From contig JAZMZG010000009.1 in assembly GCA_045585835.1 (NCBI GenBank), positions 62,001 through 126,000 on the forward strand: a DNA stretch of 64,000 bases, written 5' to 3'. Source of the stretch: CALCTE01 sp045585835. GTDB taxonomy: Bacteria; Bacillota; Clostridia; Oscillospirales; CAG-272. Position 1 is the first letter of the stretch, and the number at the start of each line of letters is the position of its first letter. The notes beneath the pieces were generated by a model that worked only from the letters and a program-made list of their open reading frames with translations, searched no databases and was not told the DNA's origin. The position numbers and the translations under genes were made by a program. This document shows, piece after piece, positions 25,925-34,626 of this stretch.

Positions 25925-26989
25925 ATGCTCATATTGATTTTGCTGACATTGTATACTGTTTTATTGTTGGCATTATTCCCGCAGGGGAAAATGATACAAA
26001 AGGATAAAAGGAACTATCTTATTTTAGCGGGTATTGCAATTGCTCTTGTTGCCGGACTGCGTGCGGAAGACGTAGGCTCGCGCGACACAGAGGTGTATTG
26101 CAGGCTGTTCAGGCTTTTATCGGGAAAAGACAGCTTCATGTCATATTACGAGTCGTCTTTAAGCGAAACCTTCTTTTTGTTTTCCGAAACGGGATTTTAC
26201 TTTTGCGTGTGGTTGCTTACCCGCATAATTTCAACCCCGCAGGCACTTATTTTTGTGTCGTCTGCATTTATTACGCTTGCCGTGTGTATTTTCATATATA
26301 AAAATTCGGAGAACGCCCCTCTGTCTTTGCTTATGTATTTGACGCTCGGCTCGTTCACCTTTAACTTAAACGGTATGCGTCAGGCTCTTGCTATGGCAAT
26401 ATGTCTGTTATCTTACGAATTTGTCAAGAAAAGAAAATTTATCCCCTTCATATTTACGGTTTTGATAGCAATGCTTTTTCATAAAACCGCATTCGTTTTT
26501 TTACTTGTTTATTTTTTACCTATCCTCAAAAAGAAAAGACATATGCTTCTCTATATTGCGTCAATGGCGGTATGTTTTTCCATGGCTACACGGCTTATCG
26601 AGCTTTATGACAGCGTTTCGGGTGAGGACTACGCCGCCGCATCGACTGTCGAATCGGGCGGACTTTTTACAATTTTGATATATTTATTCGTTGTTTTACT
26701 CGGACTTGTAACCTTCAAGCTGATGGATAACGTATACGCAAAAATTGTTTTCTATTGCGCCCTTACGGGATTTGCTTTGTTTGTATCGCGATATGTGTTG
26801 AATGCGATGACCGAACGCTTGAGTTGGTATTTCTTTTATTTTATAGTTTTGGCACTTCCCAATTCGTTAGAGAAATTCGTCAAAAAAGACAGACGGCTCA
26901 TAACGGTTTTGTTCGGCGTATTTGCAATAGCGCTTTTTGCTTACCGTGTAAACGGCGGCGCTTTCAGTACTTTTCACCTATGCTTTTAA
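25925..26989 (+). CDS. EpsG family membrane protein (probable Wzy-type polymerase)
   Basis: A 354-residue integral membrane protein with about 9-10 hydrophobic segments and the EpsG family hallmarks GLRAEDVGSRDTEVY and FTFNLNGMRQALAMAI. EpsG proteins are proposed to polymerise repeat units on the outer face of the membrane. It is the only polymerase candidate in the operon, which supports a Wzx/Wzy-dependent route with the flippase at the end of the operon. Confidence 0.88.
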   Translation: MLILILLTLYTVLLLALFPQGKMIQKDKRNYLILAGIAIALVAGLRAEDVGSRDTEVYCRLFRLLSGKDSFMSYYESSLSETFFLFSETGFYFCVWLLTRIISTPQALIFVSSAFITLAVCIFIYKNSENAPLSLLMYLTLGSFTFNLNGMRQALAMAICLLSYEFVKKRKFIPFIFTVLIAMLFHKTAFVFLLVYFLPILKKKRHMLLYIASMAVCFSMATRLIELYDSVSGEDYAAASTVESGGLFTILIYLFVVLLGLVTFKLMDNVYAKIVFYCALTGFALFVSRYVLNAMTERLSWYFFYFIVLALPNSLEKFVKKDRRLITVLFGVFAIALFAYRVNGGAFSTFHLCF

Positions 26990-27003
26990 GGAGAGAGTGA
27001 TTT

Positions 27004-28257
27004 ATGAATGTTTTATGGATAGTAAATATGGTTTTCCCCGCCGCAGCAAAGGAAATAGGAATTTCCACATCCTCAAGCGGGACGTGGCTATTGGATCTTG
27101 CCGACAGACTTTCCGCATCGGGAGAGGTCAAGTTGAGCGTTATGACATATTATGCCGGGCCTTTTCGAGATTTGGAGGTTAACGGAATACGTTACTTGCT
27201 TTTTCCGGGCGGCGGAAAAAGACTTTTGCTTGACAATAAAAAGACTATCGATGACTGTAAGCAAGCGGTTGAGCTTTGCAAGCCCGATCTAATACATATT
27301 CACGGCACGGAATATGCCCCCGGTCTTGCTATGCTTAAAGCTGCTCCGGAAATTCCTTCGTTGCTTACTATTCAAGGAATACTCTGCCGTATTGCCGATG
27401 AGTATTTTGGCGGCTTATCCGTAGGCACGCTATTAAAAATGACATCTTTCAAAAGCTTTATTAAGATGAAAACGCCGTTTATTTCCAAGCTGTTATATAT
27501 TCGCAACGCCAAAAGAGAAGCAGAGGTTCTAAAGCGAGTTAAATATGTTACCGGAAGAACCGATTGGGATAAATCCACTATGCTTTCCATCAATCCGCAA
27601 CTCAAGTATTACCGTTGCAATTATAATTTGCCGGATGCTTTTTATAAGAGTGAAAAATGGTCGGTTGAAAAAATGCAAAGGCATACTATTGCAACGGGGG
27701 CGGCATTGTATTCATTGAAGGGATTACATATTTTGATCAAAGCTCTCGCTATCGTGAAGAAAAAGTATCCCGACGTTAAGCTGTATATACCGGGCGGCAA
27801 AGCTGCGAATAATCGCATAACTCGCCCTTCGGATTATATCAGGTACATTGAAAAAATGATAAAGCAATATGACTTGGACGATAACGTCATTTTCACGGGA
27901 ACGTTATCATCACAAGAAGTAGCTTCCCTTTTGGCAAAATCAAACGTATGTGTTGTTCCGTCTGCTATAGAGGGGGCGTCTGCTACGCTTCGCGAGGCAT
28001 CAATGATCGGCACGCCGTCTATATGTTCTTACAGAGGCGGTATGACGGATTTGATCACCGACAAAGTAAACGGGTTTACGTACGATTTCCCCGAATATCC
28101 GCAACTTGCCTTGCGTATTACGGAGCTTTTTGAGGACGATGAGCTTTGTGAAACGTTTTCTCAACGCAGTATGGAAATTTCCGACATACGACACGATAGG
28201 GAACGCAATCCCCGTGAAATGATAGAGGTATATAAAGAGGTTTTGAATAATGAATGA
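27004..28257 (+). CDS. Glycosyltransferase family 4 (GT-B fold)
   Basis: A 417-residue GT4-type transferase. The N-terminal domain has PDLIHIHGTEYAPGLA; the C-terminal domain has LYIPGGK, FTGTLSSQEVASLLAKSNVCVVPS and the IEGASATLREASMIGTPSI donor motif (E-x7-E). It is somewhat longer than the first GT4 of the operon because of an insertion around residues 140-190. It overlaps the next gene by 8 bases. Confidence 0.9.
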   Translation: MNVLWIVNMVFPAAAKEIGISTSSSGTWLLDLADRLSASGEVKLSVMTYYAGPFRDLEVNGIRYLLFPGGGKRLLLDNKKTIDDCKQAVELCKPDLIHIHGTEYAPGLAMLKAAPEIPSLLTIQGILCRIADEYFGGLSVGTLLKMTSFKSFIKMKTPFISKLLYIRNAKREAEVLKRVKYVTGRTDWDKSTMLSINPQLKYYRCNYNLPDAFYKSEKWSVEKMQRHTIATGAALYSLKGLHILIKALAIVKKKYPDVKLYIPGGKAANNRITRPSDYIRYIEKMIKQYDLDDNVIFTGTLSSQEVASLLAKSNVCVVPSAIEGASATLREASMIGTPSICSYRGGMTDLITDKVNGFTYDFPEYPQLALRITELFEDDELCETFSQRSMEISDIRHDRERNPREMIEVYKEVLNNE

Positions 28258-29218
28258 AGTAGATAAAAAACCTGCGGCGATCGACCTTGCGGTCTTACTT
28301 ATTTTTTTCGCTCGTCCGGCTACCCTTAAAGAAGTTTTTGAGAGAGTGAAAGAAGCAAGACCCTCTAAGCTGTTTTTGGCTTGCGACGGCCCGAGAGAGT
28401 CAAACCCCGCCGATGCCGAAAGAATAGCGGAGTGCAAAGAAATAGTATCCGACATAGATTGGGAATGTGAGGTACACACTCTGTATTCCGACATAAACAA
28501 AGGCTGCGGAAAAGGGCCGTCGGAGGCGATATCTTGGGCTTTTGAGCATACGGAAAAGCTCGTTATACTTGAAGATGACTGCGTGCCCGAAATGTCGTTT
28601 TTCCCTTATATGAAGGAATTGCTTGACAAATATGAAAACGATGACCGCATAGGTATAGTAAGCGGATTTAATCATTTTCAAAATTGGGATTGCGGCGGCA
28701 ACAGCTATTGCTTTACCAAATGCGGTGCAACGCTCGGATGGGGCACGTGGAAGCGTGTATGGGATAACTATGATTTTTATGTAAAAAACGCAGAAAATCC
28801 GTATTATTTAAAACTGCTTGAAAACGAGATAATAAATAAACGTGCGGGAAGAGGACGCTGCGGCTCTTGGAGGGCTGCGGCGGTTGAAACAAGAGAAAAA
28901 AAGGTGAAGTATTGGGATATTCAGTTTGGATTTGTCAAGTATTCGCAGTCATATCTTTGTATCGTTCCCAAAGAAAATCTCATCTATAACATAGGTATCG
29001 GCGAGGGCTCAACTCATACCGCCAACGCCAAGAAAACACGTTGGAAGCTCGGAAGAGTGCTTTTTATGCCGGTATGCGAAATGAAGTTTCCTCTTGTGCA
29101 CCCCGAATATATTATTTGCGACAGGGTGTATGATGAAAAAAATTTCAATTTACTTTCGTATCCGCCCAAAGCGGTAAAATATTTCAGAAAAATACGCAGG
29201 AGGCTTTTGGGATGGTAA
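28250..29218 (+). CDS. Putative GT-A-fold glycosyltransferase (HlpA-like/GT13-like group)
   Basis: A 322-residue protein with a GT-A-like N-terminal domain: AVLLIFFARPATLKEVFERV, LFLACDGPRE and a metal-binding-type LEDDCVPE (EDD at 108-110) followed by FFPYMKELL and GIVSGFNHF. Proteins like this are often annotated as hemolytic protein HlpA-like in databases, but the layout is that of a transferase using an EDD motif as in GT13. The exact family and sugar are uncertain. It overlaps genes on both sides by 7-8 bases. Confidence 0.75.
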   Translation: MNEVDKKPAAIDLAVLLIFFARPATLKEVFERVKEARPSKLFLACDGPRESNPADAERIAECKEIVSDIDWECEVHTLYSDINKGCGKGPSEAISWAFEHTEKLVILEDDCVPEMSFFPYMKELLDKYENDDRIGIVSGFNHFQNWDCGGNSYCFTKCGATLGWGTWKRVWDNYDFYVKNAENPYYLKLLENEIINKRAGRGRCGSWRAAAVETREKKVKYWDIQFGFVKYSQSYLCIVPKENLIYNIGIGEGSTHTANAKKTRWKLGRVLFMPVCEMKFPLVHPEYIICDRVYDEKNFNLLSYPPKAVKYFRKIRRRLLGW

Positions 29219-30246
29219 AACAGCGAGGTTCACTTGACGTTGCAAAGTTTATAAGCGCTATTTTAATCATTATTATTCATACGGCGCCTTTTGCAAGCTA
29301 CAGCAAACTCTTGACCTTTGCTTTCCGAAATTACATAACCGTAATTGCGGTTCCGTTTTTCTTTGCCGCAAGCGGCTTTTTGCTCAGTGAAAAGTTGGCG
29401 TCTTTAACAACTGACGGGCAAAATACATATATGAAAAATTACGTTAAGCGCTTGCTTATAATTTACGTTTTTTGGAGTGCGGTATATTTTCCCTTCGTGG
29501 TTGCAAAATGGCTTCGAAAAGGATTTGGCTTTGCCTTGGTTTTAGAATACATTAAGGATTTTATTTTTGAGGGCAGTTATTCAACCATTTGGTTTTTGCC
29601 CGCACTGACCGTAGCTGCTTCGGTGACTTTTTTATTGCACAAAAAGTTTAAATACAAGAAGATTTTTGCTATCGGATGTGTCTTTTATATCTTTACGCTT
29701 TTTGCAAGCTCATACTATGGCTTGGGAACAAAAATTCCGATCATCAAGGACGTATTGCATTTATACTATTCGTTTTTTGACAGCGTGAAAAACGGAATTT
29801 TGTTCGGACTTATCTACGTATCCCTCGGCGGAATGATTTTTGAGGAAGATCTGATGCGAAAGCTATCCCGAAATAAGAGTCTTTTCGGTATGGCTATATG
29901 TGCCGTTTTGTTATTTGGTGAGGTTTTAGTTTATAAATCATTGGGAACCAACAGAGGCGTTGATACCGTAGCCGTTTTGGTGCCTCTTGCTTTATTTACG
30001 CTTACGTTTGTATTGAACGTCGAGATTAAAAACGACGGGCTTTGTTACAAGTTGAGGAAATACAGTATGCTGTTGTTTTTATGTCAGAGAATCCCAATTT
30101 CGATTTTAGAAATGTTTTTAGCCGAAACGGTTTTTGTCACAAATTCGATGATGTTTTTTGCTGTAGTGACGATAAGCACTTTTGCGATTTCGTTTGCTGT
30201 ACTGAAGCTTTCGGATAAATTTAAATTTTTAAAGAAGGTGTATTGA
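29212..30246 (+). CDS. Acyltransferase family 3 membrane protein (O-acetyl or succinyl transferase)
   Basis: A 344-residue protein with about 10 transmembrane segments and the acyltransferase_3 (PF01757) opening RGSLDVAKFISAILIIIIHTAPF, in which the Asp and His are conserved, followed by FFFAASGFLLSEK. It would O-acylate the repeat unit or polymer at the membrane. The stop overlaps the licD start as TGATG. Confidence 0.88.
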   Translation: MVKQRGSLDVAKFISAILIIIIHTAPFASYSKLLTFAFRNYITVIAVPFFFAASGFLLSEKLASLTTDGQNTYMKNYVKRLLIIYVFWSAVYFPFVVAKWLRKGFGFALVLEYIKDFIFEGSYSTIWFLPALTVAASVTFLLHKKFKYKKIFAIGCVFYIFTLFASSYYGLGTKIPIIKDVLHLYYSFFDSVKNGILFGLIYVSLGGMIFEEDLMRKLSRNKSLFGMAICAVLLFGEVLVYKSLGTNRGVDTVAVLVPLALFTLTFVLNVEIKNDGLCYKLRKYSMLLFLCQRIPISILEMFLAETVFVTNSMMFFAVVTISTFAISFAVLKLSDKFKFLKKVY

Positions 30247-31055
30247 TGGCTGTAGACATTAAAGTTCTTCAAGACCATATCTATGCAATATTTAAGGAAT
30301 TCGACAGAATATGCAATAAGCACGGTATACATTATTCGATGGAAGGCGGAACACTGCTCGGTGCGGTGAAATTTAAAGATTACGTTCCGTGGGATGACGA
30401 TATCGACGTCGTGATGAAACGTGACCAATACGAAAAGTTTTTAGCGCTCGCACCGCAAGAGCTTGACGGGAGATTCTTTTTGCAATCTTATCACAACGTG
30501 CCCGAATTCCCCTTAAATTATGCAAAGCTCTGCCTAAACGGCACGCAGATATACGACTATGATTATTCCAAATTAAAACAAATGCATCACGGAATATTTA
30601 TGGATATTTTCCCTGTTGACAACGTTATACCGGAAAAGCTTCACAGACAGTGCTCTTTGGTAGGAGTGTTCACGGGCGCAAGAAAGACAAAGCTGAAAGT
30701 TATAAAGCCGACAGGGATAAGAAAGATCGTATATAACGTCTTGGCGCTTTTGCCGATGAAGACGCTTATAAAGCTCGTTGAGCATTTTTGTAAAAAATAT
30801 AACGGAAAGCAAACGGGATATATCTACGAGGTCTGCAATTCCAATCGCAAATTCCCGCCTTTACCCGAGGAATTTTACAACAATACAACAAGGCTTTCCT
30901 TCCGTGACGGCAAGTATGAAGCTGTGGCGGAATACGACGAATTTTTGAGATCCCGTTTTGGCGAAAACTACGCCGAGGTGCTTCCTGACCCGAAGGATAG
31001 GAAGCCCTCCCACTGTCAAAACATTAAAATAGATGAAGGACTAATTGATGAATAG
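30246..31055 (+). CDS. LicD family phosphotransferase
   Basis: A 269-residue LicD-type protein (nucleotidyltransferase fold) with the family hallmarks YSMEGGTLLGAVKFKDYVPW and DDDIDVVM, then MDIFPVDNV. Characterised LicD proteins transfer phosphocholine from CDP-choline onto surface glycans; others transfer other phospho-alditols. No choline uptake or activation genes (licA-C) are in the window, so the transferred group is open. The start at 30246 overlaps the previous stop and follows AAGGTG. It overlaps wzx by 8 bases. Confidence 0.9.
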   Translation: MAVDIKVLQDHIYAIFKEFDRICNKHGIHYSMEGGTLLGAVKFKDYVPWDDDIDVVMKRDQYEKFLALAPQELDGRFFLQSYHNVPEFPLNYAKLCLNGTQIYDYDYSKLKQMHHGIFMDIFPVDNVIPEKLHRQCSLVGVFTGARKTKLKVIKPTGIRKIVYNVLALLPMKTLIKLVEHFCKKYNGKQTGYIYEVCNSNRKFPPLPEEFYNNTTRLSFRDGKYEAVAEYDEFLRSRFGENYAEVLPDPKDRKPSHCQNIKIDEGLIDE

Positions 31056-32562
31056 GAAGATTTCGGGAGTAATATTTTCATATCTTTTGATTATTGCGGA
31101 TATTGCTGTCGCAATATTGTTTGTCCCGTATTTACTTGGAAGCTTGGGGAAAGATGAATACGGTCTTTATAAGCTTATGCTTTCGACGGCATCCTATCTT
31201 TCCGTATTGGATTTCGGCCTTGGCGGAACTATAACGAGATACGTTGTTAAATACAAAACCGAAAAAGATAAGAAGTCCGAAGAAAATTTCGTGGCGATGG
31301 GACTTATAATTTACGGCGTTTTGGCATTTGTGGTTTTACTTATTGCCGTTGCCGTGGGCTCATTGATACCCTTAATGTATCAAAGCTCCGTTGCGCAGGA
31401 AAAAATGTTTTCCGCACAGCTTATATTTATCCTGCTGTGTTCTCGCACGGCGGTGTCGCTGTTTAATCACGCATATCACGGACTGTTTTCCGCTTACGAA
31501 CGCTTCAGCTACAGCAAAATTGCGAATATATGCCATATACTTTTACGTGTTTTGGTGCTGATATTCGGGCTTATGTTTTGGAAAACGGCAATCCTCGTTG
31601 CGCTTGTGGACTTCTCTCTGTCGTTTTTGTTTTTGATTATAAACGTTTTTTATGCTCGATATGGAGTAAAATGCCGTATTAAGCTACATAAATGGGATAA
31701 GAAACTTGCAAGAGAAGCGTTGGTATTTACGTCCGCAATATTGATTCAGTCTATCATAAATCAGTTTAATACAAACGTTGACAGCGTTGTTTTGGGTATA
31801 TATTCAACAACTGCGGTAATTGCGATGTATTCTCTCGTAATGCAGCTTTATAATATGTATTCGGGACTGTCGACGGCGGTCTCCTCCGTGTTTTTGCCGT
31901 CAATAAGCACTGCTGTATTCAGCGGAAGCTCCAACGACGAAATCACAAGAAAGGTCGTAACTCCAAGCCGAATACAGCTTGTCGTTTTGCTGTTGGCGGC
32001 GAGCGGATTTGCACTTTTCGGAAAACATTTTATAAATTTGTGGGTAGGAGAAGGGTATGAGCAAGTGTACCTGCTCACCTGTATACTTATGTTGGCATCG
32101 GTCATAGACCTTTCCCAAAACAGTATGACGAGCGTTTTAAAAGCCAAAAACAAGCTACACGGCAAAACGCTTATTTTGGGTATATCGACCGCCGTCAATT
32201 TTCTCATCACCGTTATCTTGGTGCCGCAAATAGGCGTGTTAGGAGCGGTCATCGGCACGGCAACATCTATGTTACTTGGATATGGAGTCGGCTTAAACCT
32301 TTATTATCACCATTACATCGGAATCAATATGAAATTGTATTACAAGGAAACGTATAAAGGTATTTTGCCCGTGGCAATTTTAAGCGTATGCTTTGGACTT
32401 TTGATAAATTACTTTATTCGTTCGGGCGGTTGGCTCATGTTTATTGTAAAAGGCGTATCATATACTGCGGTATTTATGGTTTTGATGTTCTTTTTCGGCT
32501 TTAACGAAAAAGAAAAAACGCTTGTTAGGCGAATCGCAAATAAATTTAAGAAAAAGGGTTGA
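31048..32562 (+). CDS. Wzx-type polysaccharide flippase
   Basis: A 504-residue MOP-superfamily membrane protein with about 14 hydrophobic segments, PYLLGSLGKDEYGLYKL near the N-terminus and LDFGLGGTITRYVVKYK, typical of RfbX/Wzx exporters. It moves the lipid-linked repeat unit across the membrane for the EpsG polymerase. It is the last intact gene of the operon. The stop is followed by a short coding remnant and a large palindromic terminator. Confidence 0.92.
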   Translation: MNRKISGVIFSYLLIIADIAVAILFVPYLLGSLGKDEYGLYKLMLSTASYLSVLDFGLGGTITRYVVKYKTEKDKKSEENFVAMGLIIYGVLAFVVLLIAVAVGSLIPLMYQSSVAQEKMFSAQLIFILLCSRTAVSLFNHAYHGLFSAYERFSYSKIANICHILLRVLVLIFGLMFWKTAILVALVDFSLSFLFLIINVFYARYGVKCRIKLHKWDKKLAREALVFTSAILIQSIINQFNTNVDSVVLGIYSTTAVIAMYSLVMQLYNMYSGLSTAVSSVFLPSISTAVFSGSSNDEITRKVVTPSRIQLVVLLLAASGFALFGKHFINLWVGEGYEQVYLLTCILMLASVIDLSQNSMTSVLKAKNKLHGKTLILGISTAVNFLITVILVPQIGVLGAVIGTATSMLLGYGVGLNLYYHHYIGINMKLYYKETYKGILPVAILSVCFGLLINYFIRSGGWLMFIVKGVSYTAVFMVLMFFFGFNEKEKTLVRRIANKFKKKG

Positions 32563-32683
32563 GATAAATAGTGATAATTTTTTGGTTTATATTTTGACGA
32601 CCGTTACGGCATTATTGCTTACGTTTTGTGCAGATCGTTTGTTTAAGCTTGCGAAAAAAGGCGGGCGGAAAATAGCGAAATAA
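32561..32683 (+). pseudogene. Possible 3' remnant of a membrane protein gene
   Basis: In the frame one base on from wzx, about 40 codons without a start codon encode a hydrophobic segment and a basic tail (reading NFLVYILTTVTALLLTF, then ADRLFKLAKKGGRK) and end in TAA just before the terminator. The pattern, a last transmembrane helix plus a Lys/Arg tail, looks like the C-terminus of a membrane protein such as an acyltransferase. It may be what is left after a deletion. It is short enough to be chance. Confidence 0.3.
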
Positions 32684-32729
32684 ATACATAAAAAATCCTC
32701 TCCGTGCGGAGAGGATTTTTTATGTATTT
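32682..32729. terminator. Bidirectional terminator, copy 2 of the repeated CCTCTCCG hairpin
   Basis: A perfect 23 bp inverted repeat with a 2-base centre (TG). The inner 8 bp (CCTCTCCG/CGGAGAGG) match the hairpins at 20194 and 35755. It ends the polysaccharide operon on one side and the eamA-type gene on the other. Confidence 0.88.
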
Positions 32730-32730
32730 T

Positions 32731-33612
32731 TCAGTCGGACGTTTTGCGTATATCGCTTACCGCGATCAAAACTCCTGCTGCGATAACCAAAACTGCGCCG
32801 ATTACGGTAAATTTTCCAAGCGACTCTTTGAGTATTAACGTGCCGACTATGACGCTCGTGATAGGCTCAAAGGTACTGAGGATCGCCGCCCTGCTTCCGC
32901 CTATGAGGAACGCTCCTTTTTGGAAAAGCAATACGGCGCCCACGTTTAACGCAAGGGCAAACAAAAGCGATAAGACCCAGCCTTTTAAGGTCGTGGGTAT
33001 AGCAAGCTTATTCGTAGCGACGCAAACAAAAAGCATAACGAAGGAACAAACCAAAGTCACATAAAAGCCCAGGGTAAACATCGGTATCTTTTTATCCTTT
33101 ATCATACGTAAGGATATGACGTATATGGCGTATACGATGCCCGACAGCAGTGCCAACGCCGCACCCGACGGATTCAGAGCGTCGTTTGGGTTGTAAAACA
33201 AGGCTATACCTGCAATACAAAGCAGCACGCTTATAATATGTCCTATGCGAAGCTTTATTTTAAAAATGAGCCATTCGCCCAAAATCACGACGGCGGGGTA
33301 TATAAAATGGATCACCGTTGCGGCTCCCGACGGAATATGGTTATAAGAAACAAAAAGCAAAAGCGGCGTCAGACAGCAGCCCATAATAGCCACAAAGCTT
33401 ATTTTACCAAAGGTCTTCCGGTCGATCTTAATACCGCTTTTTGCCGACAAGAGCAACAGTATCGGCATAGCTAAAATATTTCTCAAAAAAACGAGCGTGA
33501 TGGGGTTTACGCCGTCACTATATATTGATTTTGTCATAAGCGGCATTAAGCCGTATATTATTGCGCTGAAAATAACGAAAAGATATCCTATAAAAATATT
33601 TTTGTTTTTCAT
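32731..33612 (-). CDS. EamA/DMT superfamily transporter
   Basis: A 293-residue protein with 10 predicted membrane segments in two EamA repeats (first begins IYGLMPLMTKSIYSDGVNP, second includes GGSRAAILSTFEPITSVIVGTLILKE). Drug/metabolite transporters of this type move amino acids, amines or other small metabolites. It begins 8 bases after the MurR/RpiR gene and is in the same operon, so its substrate is probably related to that regulator's ligand and to the divergent dehydrogenase-like gene. Confidence 0.9.
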   Translation of the reverse strand: MKNKNIFIGYLFVIFSAIIYGLMPLMTKSIYSDGVNPITLVFLRNILAMPILLLLSAKSGIKIDRKTFGKISFVAIMGCCLTPLLLFVSYNHIPSGAATVIHFIYPAVVILGEWLIFKIKLRIGHIISVLLCIAGIALFYNPNDALNPSGAALALLSGIVYAIYVISLRMIKDKKIPMFTLGFYVTLVCSFVMLFVCVATNKLAIPTTLKGWVLSLLFALALNVGAVLLFQKGAFLIGGSRAAILSTFEPITSVIVGTLILKESLGKFTVIGAVLVIAAGVLIAVSDIRKTSD

Positions 33613-33620
33613 AAACGTAC

Positions 33621-34454
33621 CTAAAATATAAATTCCTTGAAAAGTTCTTCCGATTTATTTAAATAGCTTAAAGTTTCTTCATTATTTGCGGCTATGCGGT
33701 TGCAAAGGCAGTCAACAAGACATATCGGTGCCGCGGCAGAGTTTTTAATTCCGTTTATATCAACGTTGCAAGAGAATAAAACGTCTGCGTACTCTTCTAT
33801 GCTGTCGTAGGGCGAAGAGGTTATAAGAATAACCGTAACCCCCTGTTTTTTAAGAAACTCAAGAATTTTCGGAGCGGGGCTCGTATATCTGTGAAACAGA
33901 AAGAAAATGCACACGTCGCCCTTTTCTAAACTCAAAACAGACTCTATTTCACCGCTTTGACCTGCGGAGAGCATAAAGACGTTATTTCGTATCGTTAAAA
34001 ATCTCGTGTAAGCATAATGCGAGAGCGCAAACGATTCTTTCAAACCGAAGCAAAATACTCTTTTTGCTTCCGAAACCGTATTTGCCGCAAGGTATATCGA
34101 GTCTGCCGAAATATTTTCAAACGTTTTGTTAATGCAATCTATCGCATTTTGTACAATTTGAAAATGTTGCAGATCACCGCAATTATTTTCGGTGACTCTT
34201 TTGAGCTTTGCGGGCAGAGAAAGGTTTGATTTGACGTCCGTCCTGACCTCGTTTTGCAAAGCCTTATATCCCGAAAAGCCGAGCCTACGGCAAAAACGTA
34301 TGACCGAGGTGGTACTTGTTCCTATTTTATCTGCGATACCTTCAAGCGTTTCAAAGGCAAAGGTGCCCGCATTTTCTAAAAAGTACGAAGCTATTACTTT
34401 TTCCGACTTTGTCATTTCGGGGAGTAATGAATTAATTGTTCTGTTTATGTTCAT
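33621..34454 (-). CDS. MurR/RpiR family transcriptional regulator
   Basis: A 277-residue regulator with an N-terminal RpiR-type HTH (MTKSEKVIASYFLENA, then GTSTTSVIRFCRRLGFSGYKAL) and a C-terminal SIS domain (about residues 120-250) that would bind a phosphosugar or other ligand. The ATG at 34454 has AAGGAG 8 bases upstream; an in-frame ATG at 34508 would precede that site and lie upstream of the predicted -10. It is divergent from the tyramine-oxidase-B-like gene across an intergenic region with two matching palindromic boxes that it probably binds. Confidence 0.9.
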   Translation of the reverse strand: MNINRTINSLLPEMTKSEKVIASYFLENAGTFAFETLEGIADKIGTSTTSVIRFCRRLGFSGYKALQNEVRTDVKSNLSLPAKLKRVTENNCGDLQHFQIVQNAIDCINKTFENISADSIYLAANTVSEAKRVFCFGLKESFALSHYAYTRFLTIRNNVFMLSAGQSGEIESVLSLEKGDVCIFFLFHRYTSPAPKILEFLKKQGVTVILITSSPYDSIEEYADVLFSCNVDINGIKNSAAAPICLVDCLCNRIAANNEETLSYLNKSEELFKEFIF

Positions 34455-34479
34455 ATAAATTGCTCCTTTGGTTGCGAAT

Positions 34480-34508
34480 ATTATAACATACGGATAAAAG
34501 AAAAGCAA
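34480..34508 (-). promoter_or_regulatory. Predicted sigma-A promoter of the murR/rpiR-eamA operon
   Basis: On the minus strand TTGCTT and TATAAT have a 17-base spacer, 25 bases upstream of the chosen start codon. Confidence 0.6.
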
Positions 34509-34513
34509 TATTT

Positions 34514-34529
34514 TGTACTAAAAAATACA
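34514..34529. promoter_or_regulatory. Operator candidate 1, TGTACTAAAAAATACA
   Basis: A 16-base imperfect palindrome (TGTA...TACA ends) lying just upstream of the regulator's own -35. It differs in one base from the box at 34596. It probably binds the MurR/RpiR protein. Confidence 0.55.
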
Positions 34530-34556
34530 AAAAATAAAAATAAATGAGATTTTCAC

Positions 34557-34585
34557 TTGATTTATCTTTGAAAAGGGTGTATAAT
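34557..34585 (+). promoter_or_regulatory. Predicted sigma-A promoter of the tyramine-oxidase-B-like gene
   Basis: TTGATT and TATAAT have a 17-base spacer. The second operator box covers about +5 to +20. Confidence 0.65.
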
Positions 34586-34595
34586 CGCATAGAAA

Positions 34596-34611
34596 TGTAC
34601 TAAATAATACA
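34596..34611. promoter_or_regulatory. Operator candidate 2, TGTACTAAATAATACA
   Basis: It differs from the box at 34514 in one base. It lies between the -10 and the ribosome binding site, a position suited to repression; the two boxes are 82 bases apart. Confidence 0.55.
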
Positions 34612-34626
34612 GAATGGAGAATGATC

